Origin: Akkermansiaceae bacterium
GTDB lineage: Bacteria; Verrucomicrobiota; Verrucomicrobiia; Verrucomicrobiales; Akkermansiaceae
Length of the DNA: 64,000 nt
Direction: 5' to 3'
NCBI GenBank assembly: GCA_903906515.1
Contig: CAIVKO010000083.1
Coordinates: 1-64,000 of the forward strand
This document shows positions 50,460 through 59,070 of this stretch, piece by piece. A program made the translations under genes and the position numbers. The notes beneath the pieces are model-generated. The model was not told where the DNA came from. It saw only the letters and a list, made by a program, of their open reading frames with translations, and did no database searches. The first letter of the stretch is position 1. Every line of letters starts with the position of its first letter.

Positions 50460-53066
50460 ATGTGGAGGATGCTAGGAATAATGAGAAAATTGATTCAATC
50501 CGAAAAAATCAGGCGTTGGTTTGGCGTCGTGATGCGTTTCGCCTGGTTGGCGGTGATGATCATCGCCCTCATGGCGTTGCACCGCGAATGGGCGGGTTTC
50601 AACATGAAGGAGCTTGATGGGGTGCTGCGCCGGATCGGAGGTTGGCATTTGGCGTGCGCGTTGGTGCTGACGGCGCTGAGCCTGCTTTGCAATGCCTCGT
50701 TGGATCTGGTGGCGTTGCGATGGTTGCGGCGGGATCTTCCTAAGGGGAAGGTATTGGGCACCGCCTTGATCGCGGGTTCTTTCAGCATGAATGGTGGCGG
50801 CACGATCCTGGGCGGTGGTACGATCCGGCTGCGCTTGTATGGCCAATATGGATTGGATGGCGCAGAAATTGCCAAACTGACCGGATTTCTGTTGATCGCC
50901 GGTTGGTTGGGTCATGCGCTGCTGGCGGGGATTTTGTTATGTTGGAGCCCTCCGGACCTGCCGTGGTTGTCCGCTATGGTCGGGCGTGGGGTGGGAGCGT
51001 TGTTGTTGGCTTCCTGTTTCACACTCGCGGTGTTGTCGGTCACCGGATTCCGAGGCCGCAAGATTCCTTTCCTGCCCCCGTTGAATCTGCTTCTAACCAC
51101 GATGGTGGTGTCGACGCTCGATTGGTTGTTCGCGGGGCTCGCGCTGCGGGTTTTTCTTCCTGCGGAAATCCCGACTCCGGCATTTCTGGCGGCGACTGCG
51201 GTCGGGCAGGCGCTCGGTGCGGCCAGTCATGTGCCTGGCGGGGTGGGGGTGATGGAGATTTCTATCAGCAAGCTGTCGGCGGGAATGAGCGAGCCGGCGG
51301 TTATGGCCGGAGCGCTGCTCACTTACCGGATGATTTACTATCTGATACCATTCCTGATCGCCGTGATCGCGGTGAGCAGTCGTGAAATCTGGGCCAAGCG
51401 GCATTGGGCGAAGATCACGGTGGATGGCACGGCCAAGGCATGGTCGGCCATCGCGCCGCAGTTGGCGGGCATGACCGCGCTGGCGGGCGGATTCGTGCTG
51501 ATGTTGTCCGCCACCACGCCGATGCTTGTGGAGCGTCGGGTGGTTCTCGAAAATTTCATTCCGCTGCCATTCGTGGAGGCGTCGCATTTTCTATCGAGCA
51601 TTGCGGGAACCGTCATGATCATCGTCGCTCACGGACTGCTGCGCCGCGTGAGGGCGGCTTGGTGGATTGCCGTGCTGATGGCGGGTGGTGGAGTGGTGTT
51701 TTCGCTGTTGAAGGGGTTCGATTGGGAAGAGGCGGTGGTGTTGTGTGTGTTTCTCGGAGCCTTGCTGCCATTCAAGTCGAAGTTCCACCGTCATGCGGGC
51801 ATTTGGACGCGCAGGTTCACACCGTTGTGGTGGGCTCTGATTCTATCTATCATCGGCATCGCGATTTGGTTCGGTTTCTACACCAGTCGCCATGTGGGAT
51901 ATGAGTCCGACCTGTGGTGGCAATATTCGTTCGAGAACGATGCGTCCCGGTTGCTGCGCGGGATGGCCGGAAGCGCCCTGATTTTGTTGTTTGTCGCGCT
52001 CACGCAGTGGTTGCGTCCGGCACCGCCGCGGGCGCGAACCCCGTTGCCGGAAATGGGTAAAATCGAAGCCATGGTTGCGAAAAGTACCCGCTGCGCCAGT
52101 GCGCTCGCGTTGGTGGGCGATAAGGACTTCCTTTTCAATTACGACCAGAACGCGTTCCTGATGTACCGCGACCAGAGCAGGACGCGAGTCGCCATCGCGG
52201 ACCCGGTGGGGGATGAGGAGATGTTCGAAGGGCTTTACTGGCGGTTTGCGGAACAGGCGCAGGACGAGGGCATGAGGGTGGTGTTCTATCAGGTGTCGGC
52301 GGCGATGGTGCCGATTTGTGTCGAAATGGGCATGAGGGTGTTCAAACTCGGCGAGGAGGCGATGATTCCGCTGGAAACGTTCGATCTGGCTTCATCCGGG
52401 CTTAAGAAATTCCGCAAGGTGATGAACCGCATGGAGCGTGAGGATTGGCGCTTCGAGATCTGGTCGCTCGATCAGGTGGCTACGCGCATCGAAGAACTCC
52501 GCACGATTTCGGACGCATGGCTTGCTCATCAAGGGGCGCGTGAAAAGGGGTTTTCGCTAGGCAGTTTCGAGGATGACTACATCCGCCGGCTTCCGGTGGC
52601 GGTCATTTTCGTGAAAGACAAGTTGGTCGCGTTCGGCAACATGTGGCCGGGCAACGGAAAAGACGAACTTTCCACCGATCTGATGCGCCATCTGCCCGAT
52701 GCGCCGAACGGTGTGATGGACTGCTTGTTCGTGAGCCTGATGTTGTGGGGCAAGGAGCAGGGATACCAATGGTTCGATCTCGGTATGGCCCCGTTGTCGG
52801 GGCTGGCGGGGCGGCAATTCGCGCCTTTGTGGAACCGCATCGGCGGGTTGATTTATGACCGGGGCGAAGCATTTTACAATTTCAACGGGCTGCGCGCTTG
52901 GAAAAGCAAGTTTCAGCCGATCTGGAAACCCCGCTACCTCGCGATTCCGAAAGCTTGGGATCTCCCTGCTGTTATTCTCGACATCACCGGGTTGATTGGG
53001 AAATCCTCCATCCGTTCGTGCGCTTCATCTTCCGAGCCGAACACCGGACCCTCGACCGCACCATGA
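50460..53066 (+). CDS. mprF: MprF-like aminoacyl-phosphatidylglycerol synthase/flippase
   Basis: MprF adds an amino acid (lysine or alanine) from aminoacyl-tRNA to phosphatidylglycerol and flips the product, making the surface less negative. The 868-residue protein has about 14 membrane helices; the flippase core includes FSMNGGGTILGGGTIRLRLY and the segment QALGAASHVPGGVGVMEISI. The C-terminal DUF2156 catalytic domain (from about 530) has DKDFLFNYDQNAFLMYRDQ, RVAIADPVGDEEMFEGLYW, MNRMEREDWRFEIW and WFDLGMAPLSGLAGRQFAPL. The first ATG at 50460 is followed by others at residues 4 and 8. Its stop overlaps a VirJ-type hydrolase gene. Confidence 0.9.
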   Translation: MWRMLGIMRKLIQSEKIRRWFGVVMRFAWLAVMIIALMALHREWAGFNMKELDGVLRRIGGWHLACALVLTALSLLCNASLDLVALRWLRRDLPKGKVLGTALIAGSFSMNGGGTILGGGTIRLRLYGQYGLDGAEIAKLTGFLLIAGWLGHALLAGILLCWSPPDLPWLSAMVGRGVGALLLASCFTLAVLSVTGFRGRKIPFLPPLNLLLTTMVVSTLDWLFAGLALRVFLPAEIPTPAFLAATAVGQALGAASHVPGGVGVMEISISKLSAGMSEPAVMAGALLTYRMIYYLIPFLIAVIAVSSREIWAKRHWAKITVDGTAKAWSAIAPQLAGMTALAGGFVLMLSATTPMLVERRVVLENFIPLPFVEASHFLSSIAGTVMIIVAHGLLRRVRAAWWIAVLMAGGGVVFSLLKGFDWEEAVVLCVFLGALLPFKSKFHRHAGIWTRRFTPLWWALILSIIGIAIWFGFYTSRHVGYESDLWWQYSFENDASRLLRGMAGSALILLFVALTQWLRPAPPRARTPLPEMGKIEAMVAKSTRCASALALVGDKDFLFNYDQNAFLMYRDQSRTRVAIADPVGDEEMFEGLYWRFAEQAQDEGMRVVFYQVSAAMVPICVEMGMRVFKLGEEAMIPLETFDLASSGLKKFRKVMNRMEREDWRFEIWSLDQVATRIEELRTISDAWLAHQGAREKGFSLGSFEDDYIRRLPVAVIFVKDKLVAFGNMWPGNGKDELSTDLMRHLPDAPNGVMDCLFVSLMLWGKEQGYQWFDLGMAPLSGLAGRQFAPLWNRIGGLIYDRGEAFYNFNGLRAWKSKFQPIWKPRYLAIPKAWDLPAVILDITGLIGKSSIRSCASSSEPNTGPSTAP

Positions 53067-53881
53067 CTCTTTTCTCACGAGTGATTCTCCGTCGTTCCCT
53101 ATTGGTTCTTCAGATTTTACTGTTGATTCCGATAGGATGGTTCATCTGGCATGTCCTGATGCCGCGCGGATTCTCCAGCAACAAGGCGGAGGTTCTACCG
53201 CTGCGTTTATCCACCGGGGATTTTAAAGTGCTTTATCACGCCGCAAAAAGTCCCAAGGGAGTCATCATCGTCGCTACCGGGGACGGCGGATGGTCTGACC
53301 AATGGGAGGAACCGCTTGCACTTCATGCCGCCGCAGCGGGATACGCGGTCGGTGGCTGGGACTGCCGGAGATTCGCCGATACACGGACATTCGATCAAGC
53401 GCAACTGGTGGAGGCGTTTAATGGCGCGGTTGGTGTGGTTAGAAAACGGGCAGGCCTCGCGGATGATTGTCCGGTCTGGTACACCGGATGGTCCACCGGA
53501 GCCGAGTGGGCGGTGGCGGCAGCCGCTAGTCCGCAACGCGAAAAACATCTGATAGGCATTCTTGCCGCGGCACCCGGCGACCGTAGCCGCTACGGCATCA
53601 CCGCCAGCGATTTGTTAGGTTTAGAGCCGCAGGGCCCGGGATCCTTCGCGTTGAAGGATCATGCGCCGCTGCTGAAGGGAATCCATGTGGTGCAATTTGC
53701 AGCAGGTCTGGATCCTCTGGATGATGCCGGATGGCTGGATTCGCTTGGTTCGGAAACCCCGCACAAGCTTGTTTCCATTCCAGATGTCCCACATGACATG
53801 GGATGCGCGGGCGAGAGGTTTCAAGCCGAGTTCGACATGGCCATCCAGTGGATGCATGACACGCCCGTGCCGATGAAATGA
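53063..53881 (+). CDS. VirJ/AcvB-type serine hydrolase
   Basis: The 272-residue protein has an N-terminal membrane anchor or signal (LLVLQILLLIPIGWFIWHVL) and an alpha/beta hydrolase of the VirJ family. The nucleophile is Ser144 in YTGWSTGAEWA; Asp217 (FAAGLDPLDDAGW) and His244 (DVPHDMG) complete a plausible triad. ATGDGGWSDQWEEPLA forms the oxyanion region. AcvB in Agrobacterium hydrolyses lysyl-phosphatidylglycerol. Here the gene overlaps the MprF-like gene by 4 bases, so synthase and hydrolase are co-expressed. Confidence 0.88.
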   Translation: MTLFSRVILRRSLLVLQILLLIPIGWFIWHVLMPRGFSSNKAEVLPLRLSTGDFKVLYHAAKSPKGVIIVATGDGGWSDQWEEPLALHAAAAGYAVGGWDCRRFADTRTFDQAQLVEAFNGAVGVVRKRAGLADDCPVWYTGWSTGAEWAVAAAASPQREKHLIGILAAAPGDRSRYGITASDLLGLEPQGPGSFALKDHAPLLKGIHVVQFAAGLDPLDDAGWLDSLGSETPHKLVSIPDVPHDMGCAGERFQAEFDMAIQWMHDTPVPMK

Positions 53882-53925
53882 GGCGGCGTCAGCGGGGGGG
53901 GTGTCTGGTAGTAGAAAGAAAAATG

Positions 53926-54053
53926 AACCGCAGATGGACGCGGATTAACGCAGATAATAAAGAGCTGTGTTAATTGGCTTATACGCCAGGCTGTTAGTAT
54001 CAGTTGCTCATATGCTTCTTAAGATTAACGTCCATCTGCGTCCATCTGCGGTT
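53926..54053. repeat. Palindromic repeat entering the permease 3' end
   Basis: AACCGCAGATGGACGC at 53926-53941 and its exact reverse complement at 54038-54053 bracket about 96 bases. Arms continue with GATTAACGCAGAT-like units. The right arm is read in frame by the APC permease gene and supplies its last residues NQPQMDADGR and the TAA stop. It differs from the GGCAGGGAC family. Confidence 0.7.
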
Positions 54054-55629
54054 GATTTCCCTCATTATTTTCATCGGCCTTCGCCTGGAATCCATTTCCA
54101 CGTGATTTGTTCAGCCGACTGTGGCGGAAACCGTAGATGAAATAGAACAGCAATCCGACACCTAACCAGATTAGGAACCGCAGCCATGTCACCCAGGGCA
54201 ATTGCGCCATCAGGTAACCGCAACTGAGGATCGCACCTAACGGTATCCATGGCACCAGCGGGGTGCGGAACGGTCGAGCCCGGTCGGGTTCGGTGCGACG
54301 CAGCAGGATCACGCCCACCGCGACTAGCACGAATGCGAAGAGCGTCCCGATGTTACAGAGTTCGACGACCTCGTTGATGTTCGTGACTGCGGCGAACCCT
54401 GCCACGAACACACCGGTGAGAATCGTCATCGTGTGCGGCGTGCGGAAGCGTGGGTGCACTCGTGCGGCCCATGGAGGAAGCAGGCCGTCGCGGGCCATCG
54501 AAAACAGGATGCGCGGTTGGCCAATCTGGAATACGATCAAGACGGAAGTCGTGGCAAATACCGCGCCGAACGCGATGATGCCAGCCGACCAGTTCAGGCC
54601 ACGATCCATGAAGGCCTTGGCCAGCGGGTCGGCAACGCCACTGAGTTGGTGCCATGGCACCATGCCGGTTAGAACCAGAGCGACGACAATATAGATGATG
54701 GTGCAGACGACGAGGCTGGAAATGATGGCGATGGGCATGTCGCGCTGCGGATTGCGCGCTTCCTCGGCTGCGGTGGAGACGGCGTCGAATCCGATGTAGG
54801 CGAAGAAAATGATCGCCGCCGCGCTGGAGACCCCGGCGAAACCGTTTGGCGCAAAAGGTGTCCAGTGTTCCGGTTTCACATAACAGGCACCGGCGATTAC
54901 GAAGAAAGCGATGATCGCCAGCTTGAGCAGGACCATCGCGGAATTGAAGCGGGCGCTTTCATGAATGCCGCGCACGAGAACCCAGGTGATGACGGCCACG
55001 ATCAACACGGCTGGTAAGTTGAATACCACTGGCACGCCGAGCAGTTTTGGTGCTGCGGCAAGTGCACCCACACCACGGGCCACAACATCACCCAAGGTCG
55101 AGGGATCAATACCGGCTGCGTTGGCTGCGGTCGCTTGGTGCGCTGCTTGCAACGCCGAGCGCAGGTCCGTGCCCAGCCAGAGCGGCCAGTGTATGCCGAA
55201 GCCCTCGATCAAACTTTGAAAATAGTCCGACCACGAGATGGCGACGGCGACATTGCCTACAGCGTATTCGAGGATCAGATCCCATCCGATGATCCAGGCG
55301 ATGAGTTCGCCCAAGGTCGCGTAAGCGTAGGTGTAAGCGGATCCGGAAACCGGGACCATCGCCGCGAATTCCGCGTAGCAGAGTGCGGCAAAGCTACAGG
55401 CCACCGCCACAAGGATAAAGGAAATCACCAAAGCCGGTCCCGCGCCGAGGTGGTCCGCTCCGCCCGCTGCGGCGCTGCCGATGGTCGAGAATATCCCCGC
55501 GCCGATGATTGCGCCGACCCCGAGCAGTGTCAGGTGGACCGGGCCGAGCGAGCGTTTGAGTTGTTGGTGAGGCTCAGTGGTTTCACCGACGAGGTGATCT
55601 AGCGATTTGCGGCGGAAAATTCGGTTCAT
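54025..55629 (-). CDS. APC family amino acid permease (CAT-like)
   Basis: The 534-residue protein has about 13 membrane helices and matches cationic-amino-acid-transporter-like APC permeases. Signatures are HLTLLGVGAIIGAGIFSTIG near residue 31, VPVSGSAYTYAYATLGELIA, IGWDLILEYAVGNVAVAISW, FFAYIGFDAVSTAAEEARNP and PRILFSMARDGLLPPW. Substrate not determined. The last ten residues (NQPQMDADGR) come from a palindromic repeat that has entered the 3' end, so the native stop has been lost. The start at 55629 (MNRIFRRKSL) is the best; an ATG at 55635 adds two residues. Confidence 0.9.
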   Translation of the reverse strand: MNRIFRRKSLDHLVGETTEPHQQLKRSLGPVHLTLLGVGAIIGAGIFSTIGSAAAGGADHLGAGPALVISFILVAVACSFAALCYAEFAAMVPVSGSAYTYAYATLGELIAWIIGWDLILEYAVGNVAVAISWSDYFQSLIEGFGIHWPLWLGTDLRSALQAAHQATAANAAGIDPSTLGDVVARGVGALAAAPKLLGVPVVFNLPAVLIVAVITWVLVRGIHESARFNSAMVLLKLAIIAFFVIAGACYVKPEHWTPFAPNGFAGVSSAAAIIFFAYIGFDAVSTAAEEARNPQRDMPIAIISSLVVCTIIYIVVALVLTGMVPWHQLSGVADPLAKAFMDRGLNWSAGIIAFGAVFATTSVLIVFQIGQPRILFSMARDGLLPPWAARVHPRFRTPHTMTILTGVFVAGFAAVTNINEVVELCNIGTLFAFVLVAVGVILLRRTEPDRARPFRTPLVPWIPLGAILSCGYLMAQLPWVTWLRFLIWLGVGLLFYFIYGFRHSRLNKSRGNGFQAKADENNEGNQPQMDADGR

Positions 55630-55867
55630 GGGCAATGTTCAGAGCGGCGAGCTTATTCTTGATCGCCTCTTTTCCAAGAGGAAATGTTGGGAAAGGCGGT
55701 GGCTGGATGAGTTCTCCGCACCTGCCCGGAATCCGGTTTGGATTTCGATACGTAAATGTGAATTTGATGAACCAAGGTGCCAATCAATGACGCTTCACAA
55801 CCGCAAGCGCTTCATCCGAAGTTGGACATCCGCTTCGCAGTCCACATTTCACCTCCACTACCCACTT

Positions 55868-56479
55868 ATGGAAATCGATCCCATGGAGTCCGCTACCGCA
55901 GCCAGTGAGAAAAACCGTGCCAGCGAGGCCGCAGACAGTCGCCTCGGTTCATGGGTCGCGATCACTGTCGCATTGCTCGCCACTTTTCTCGGTGTCTGCA
56001 AGGTCAAGGACGATAATCTCGTCCAGTCCATGCAGCAGGCCCAGGCCGATAAACTCGACCACTGGTCGTTCTATCAAGCGCGGAACCTCCGTGAGGAGGT
56101 GGCCAAGGCGACTCTCGTGCAACTCAATCTGTCGGAGGTCACAGCCCAGGATCCGCAGGTTCGCTCGAACTACCGGGATGCCATCACCAACTATGAACGC
56201 CTCGTTGCCGATCAGGCCTCCAAAAAGGAGGAACTGCGGTTGCTGGCTGAGGCGGACCAACGCCATTATAACGAGTTGAATTATCATGATGACCAATTCG
56301 ACCTTGCCGACGCCCTGATTGCCCTGGCGATTTCGCTGCTGGCCCTTACAGCCCTGACCCATAAGAAGTGGCTGTATTGGATTGCCCTGATCCCAACGCT
56401 GTTAGGAACCATCATGGGATCGGCCGGATTGTTTGGCTGGCACCTGCACTCGGAATTCTTCGCCCGCCTGTTGTCCTGA
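55868..56479 (+). CDS. DUF4337-type membrane protein
   Basis: The 203-residue protein has an N-terminal membrane helix (WVAITVALLATFLGVCKV, about 29-46), a long polar helical region (SMQQAQADKLDHWSFYQARN, YRDAITNYERLVADQ) and two C-terminal helices (LADALIALAISLLALTAL, YWIALIPTLLGTIMGSAG). This layout fits DUF4337. Function unknown. The start at 55868 (MEIDPMESATAAS) places the first helix correctly. It is 38 bases from the next small membrane protein. Confidence 0.75.
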   Translation: MEIDPMESATAASEKNRASEAADSRLGSWVAITVALLATFLGVCKVKDDNLVQSMQQAQADKLDHWSFYQARNLREEVAKATLVQLNLSEVTAQDPQVRSNYRDAITNYERLVADQASKKEELRLLAEADQRHYNELNYHDDQFDLADALIALAISLLALTALTHKKWLYWIALIPTLLGTIMGSAGLFGWHLHSEFFARLLS

Positions 56480-56517
56480 TCTCCGGAAATTGAAATATAT
56501 TGTTAGACTCCAACACC

Positions 56518-57006
56518 ATGACCAACAAAGCCAAGCGGGTTTTCCGCCACAGCCATCTGACCGATTTTTCCCACGCCATCATGGACTGGATCGGATCCGT
56601 GTCCTCGTTGGTGGTGCACACCGGTTTGTTCGTGTGCAGCTTCGCGTTGATCCTGTTCGGGGTCAACGCCGACCATGTGCTTCTGGTGCTGACGACCGTT
56701 GTTTCACTGGAGGCAATCTACATGGCGATTTTCATTCAGATGGCGATCAACCTGAATAGTAAAAGCCTCGATGAGGTGGAGGAGGACCTGGATGAGATCC
56801 AGGAGGATGTGGATGAGATCCAGAAGGATCTGGATGAAATCCAGGAGGATGTGGAAGAGATCCAGAAGGACGTTGAGGAAATCGAAAAGGTGGATCAGGG
56901 GCCGGAGTCGGCTGAGTTACAGAACAGCATGGTGCTGTCGAAAATCGAATCGCAACTCCAGATCCTGCTCGCCGAGGTCAACCGAATCAAGAGCGCGAAT
57001 CTCTGA
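56518..57006 (+). CDS. Membrane protein with heptad coiled coil
   Basis: The 162-residue protein has two membrane helices (HTGLFVCSFALILFGV and HVLLVLTTVVSLEAIYMAIF, about 35-75), in the style of DUF1003 / low-affinity iron-permease-like proteins, then a perfect heptad coiled coil (LDEIQED, VDEIQKD, LDEIQED, VEEIQKD) and a helical end (SKIESQLQILLAEVNRIKS). I do not recognise a named family. The start at 56518 (MTNKAKRVFRHS) follows an ATG at 56500. The coil probably makes oligomers in the cytoplasm. Confidence 0.7.
   Translation: MTNKAKRVFRHSHLTDFSHAIMDWIGSVSSLVVHTGLFVCSFALILFGVNADHVLLVLTTVVSLEAIYMAIFIQMAINLNSKSLDEVEEDLDEIQEDVDEIQKDLDEIQEDVEEIQKDVEEIEKVDQGPESAELQNSMVLSKIESQLQILLAEVNRIKSANL
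56770..56895 (+). repeat. 21-base tandem repeat encoding acidic heptads
   Basis: Six consecutive 21-base units (56770 to 56895) encode DEVEEDL, DEIQEDV, DEIQKDL, DEIQEDV, EEIQKDV and EEIEKVD. The DNA units are near-identical, so the number of heptads could change by slippage. Confidence 0.85.
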
Positions 57007-57061
57007 ACCGGTCTGAAAGGTAAATTGGAAATTGGGTGATTTGATATTGGGGGGCTGACAT

Positions 57062-58309
57062 CTATTTGAAAAGCACCGGCAGCAGCTCCGCTAGGTATCC
57101 GCGCCAGGTATCCCAGTCGTGATCACCGGCGGTGACGCGGAATTGGCGCTTGATGCCGTGTTTCTCCAATGCGGCTTCAAACTTACGCTGATCGGCCAAC
57201 AAGTCGTCGTTGCGGCCGATCTGATGCCAGAACAGACGCAGGTTGGCATTGGTGGCAGCGGGGTTTTTCAAGGCTGCGGCGCAGACCTTTTCCACATCGG
57301 GGACATAGGCGCTCATGCCTGCCACCCAGGCAAAAGTTTGCTGGTTCCGCAGGCCGATGAACATCGACTGGAATCCGCCCATCGAAAGTCCGCAGATTGC
57401 TCGGTGATTGGCATCCGGCACCGTCCGGTAGAGGTGGTCCACGAACGGCACCACGGCTTCGAGCACATCGGCTTCCATCGCCTCGAGATTGCGTTGGCCG
57501 TCGCCCTCCTCGTCGTGAAGATATGCGTGGCCGTCGGGCATCACAATGATCGCCGGTTGGCACGCTTGCCGGGCGATGAGGTTGTCGCTGATGTAGTTGG
57601 CGCGGCCGAACTCGGTCCAGGTCGCTTCCGTATCGCCGGTGCCGTGCATGAGGTAGAGCACAGGCCAGCGCTTGTCCGTCTCCGTCTCATAGCCGGGTGG
57701 GGTGTAGATGCGCAGGTGGCGCACCCGCTTGAGGGTTGGCGAAAAATAGTCGTTCAAATGCACGGTCCCGTGGGGCACCTCCTGCCACTGGGTGAGCAGC
57801 GGGGTGGATGACGGAATTTCCAATTCACTCTCATCTGGATCGCGTTCGGGTTTGATCTCGGGATTGGATGGATCGAGCATGACATCGCCGTCCACTACGA
57901 AGCTGTAGCCGTAGATGCCGGGTGCCATGGGGCCGACGGTTGCTGACCATACGCCGTGCTTGTCCTTCTTCATTTTCACGGGTTCGTGTTGGATTCCGCG
58001 CAGTTTCACCTTGGTGGCTGACGGTGCTGCCAGTCGGAAGGTGACTTGGCGATCGGCATGAATCTCGGGTGAATCCACCTCGATGTTCCCCGGATGTTCT
58101 GCGGCTTCAGTGGTGAGTAAAGATCTCAGGCACAGTGATCCAAGGGTTATCACGGTCAGAAGTTTTTGGAAGCGGTTGGAACTATACAGGAATATGTTAG
58201 TCCGGCGCGGGGTGTCCGGTTCCGCGTGGGCCAGTGCTGCCGATGCCTGCGATTTATCCGAAACCAGATCGCTGGTAGCGGCTACCTTGGATTTGCGGAG
58301 ATGCGGCAT
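57062..58309 (-). CDS. Secreted CE1-type esterase with E-set domain
   Basis: The product matches feruloyl-esterase-like carbohydrate esterases of family CE1. An E-set/CBM48-like domain (about 74-165: VTFRLAAPSATKVKLRGI, GIYGYSFVVDGDVMLDPSNP) precedes an alpha/beta hydrolase: WPVLYLMHGTGDTEATWTE, nucleophile Ser309 in AICGLSMGGFQSMF, Asp at 368/369, and His397 in AGDHDWDTW. The first ATG (58309) leaves 45 residues before a signal-like stretch (FQKLLTVITLGSLCLRSLL), so a start nearer 58170 would give a normal signal peptide; no ATG is there, only TTG. It likely acts on plant-type or algal polysaccharide. Confidence 0.8.
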   Translation of the reverse strand: MPHLRKSKVAATSDLVSDKSQASAALAHAEPDTPRRTNIFLYSSNRFQKLLTVITLGSLCLRSLLTTEAAEHPGNIEVDSPEIHADRQVTFRLAAPSATKVKLRGIQHEPVKMKKDKHGVWSATVGPMAPGIYGYSFVVDGDVMLDPSNPEIKPERDPDESELEIPSSTPLLTQWQEVPHGTVHLNDYFSPTLKRVRHLRIYTPPGYETETDKRWPVLYLMHGTGDTEATWTEFGRANYISDNLIARQACQPAIIVMPDGHAYLHDEEGDGQRNLEAMEADVLEAVVPFVDHLYRTVPDANHRAICGLSMGGFQSMFIGLRNQQTFAWVAGMSAYVPDVEKVCAAALKNPAATNANLRLFWHQIGRNDDLLADQRKFEAALEKHGIKRQFRVTAGDHDWDTWRGYLAELLPVLFK

Positions 58310-58669
58310 GGTCTTGCGTGAGCATAGGCGCGGAAGAAATCCGGGTCAAGCTTCCGCAGACCACCATGATGATTGGCACTAGGGGATATCATGTTTTCCG
58401 CCGGAGTGCGGCAGGCCGGGATCAAGCTCATGGCCAAGCATCACACGTAGGAGGATCTGAAAACGCCAAGCTTCAGTTCGGTCAATGGCCATCAAAGCGA
58501 AAAAATCGTTTCCAATAGAAGAATTGAAACTTCTGTTTTCGGGTGACTCATCCTCATTCCAGGCAGAGTTATGAGTCGCTCTCTTCCTTGTTTTTCGCGT
58601 GCCGGAAACTTTAGCCTTGGAGTGTGGCGGATGAGTTTCTAGGTTGTCCCCGGCAAGTGCCGATTTTCC
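58310..58669. other. Intergenic region with no recognised gene
   Basis: This 360-base stretch between the esterase and HPr genes has no frame I can support. A minus-strand frame (58379-58840) overlaps the HPr gene antisense and shows no family features. Promoters of the two divergent genes should lie here. Confidence 0.4.
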
Positions 58670-58936
58670 ATGGCCAAAAAAGAATTCACCATCATCAACA
58701 AACTCGGCATCCACGCCCGGCCCGCCGCGCAATTCGTTAAATTGGCGAATCGATTCGAGGCGGATGTCTTTGTGGAAAAAGACGGTGAGGAAGTGGATGG
58801 CAAGAGCATCATGGGACTCATGATGCTGGCCGCAGGCCACGGATCCGTCATTCTGGTCAGCACCGACGGCCCTGATGCCGAGGGCGCGATGGAAGCGATC
58901 GGCGAGTTGATTGCCCGTAAGTTCGAGGAGGATTGA
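58670..58936 (+). CDS. ptsH: HPr phosphocarrier protein
   Basis: HPr passes phosphate from enzyme I to PTS permeases or, in many bacteria without permeases, serves regulation. The 88-residue protein has the active histidine in KLGIHARPAAQFVKLA (His15) and the regulatory serine in VDGKSIMGLMMLAAGHGS (Ser46), so it can be a target of HPr kinase. No EI, EII or HPr kinase gene is adjacent. It ends 4 bases before the convergent Feo-partner gene. Confidence 0.94.
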   Translation: MAKKEFTIINKLGIHARPAAQFVKLANRFEADVFVEKDGEEVDGKSIMGLMMLAAGHGSVILVSTDGPDAEGAMEAIGELIARKFEED

Positions 58937-58940
58937 ATCC

Positions 58941-59066
58941 TCACTTTTTCCCGCAATCGCAGTGGTGCCCGCACCCGGATTTTTTGCGGGGCCTTGCCAT
59001 ACGGATGAGGAATACCGCGAGTGTGAGAGTCACGATTCCGGCTGCGGCGAGTGTTTGCCAGTCCAT
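58941..59066 (-). CDS. FeoB-associated Cys-rich membrane protein (41 residues)
   Basis: This very short gene reads MDWQTLAAAGIVTLTLAVF, then LIRMARPRKKS and ends GCGHHCDCGKK. One membrane helix (about 5-23) is followed by a basic loop and a Cys/His-rich tail. This is the layout of the FeoB-associated Cys-rich membrane protein family found after feoB in many bacteria. It starts 4 bases after the feoB stop. It probably helps assemble or gate the iron transporter (inference). Confidence 0.8.
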   Translation of the reverse strand: MDWQTLAAAGIVTLTLAVFLIRMARPRKKSGCGHHCDCGKK

Positions 59067-59070
59067 GGTG

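Noticed and set aside
58379-58840. Minus-strand frame overlapping HPr
   Set aside because: Half of it is antisense to ptsH, and the remainder shows no recognisable protein features.
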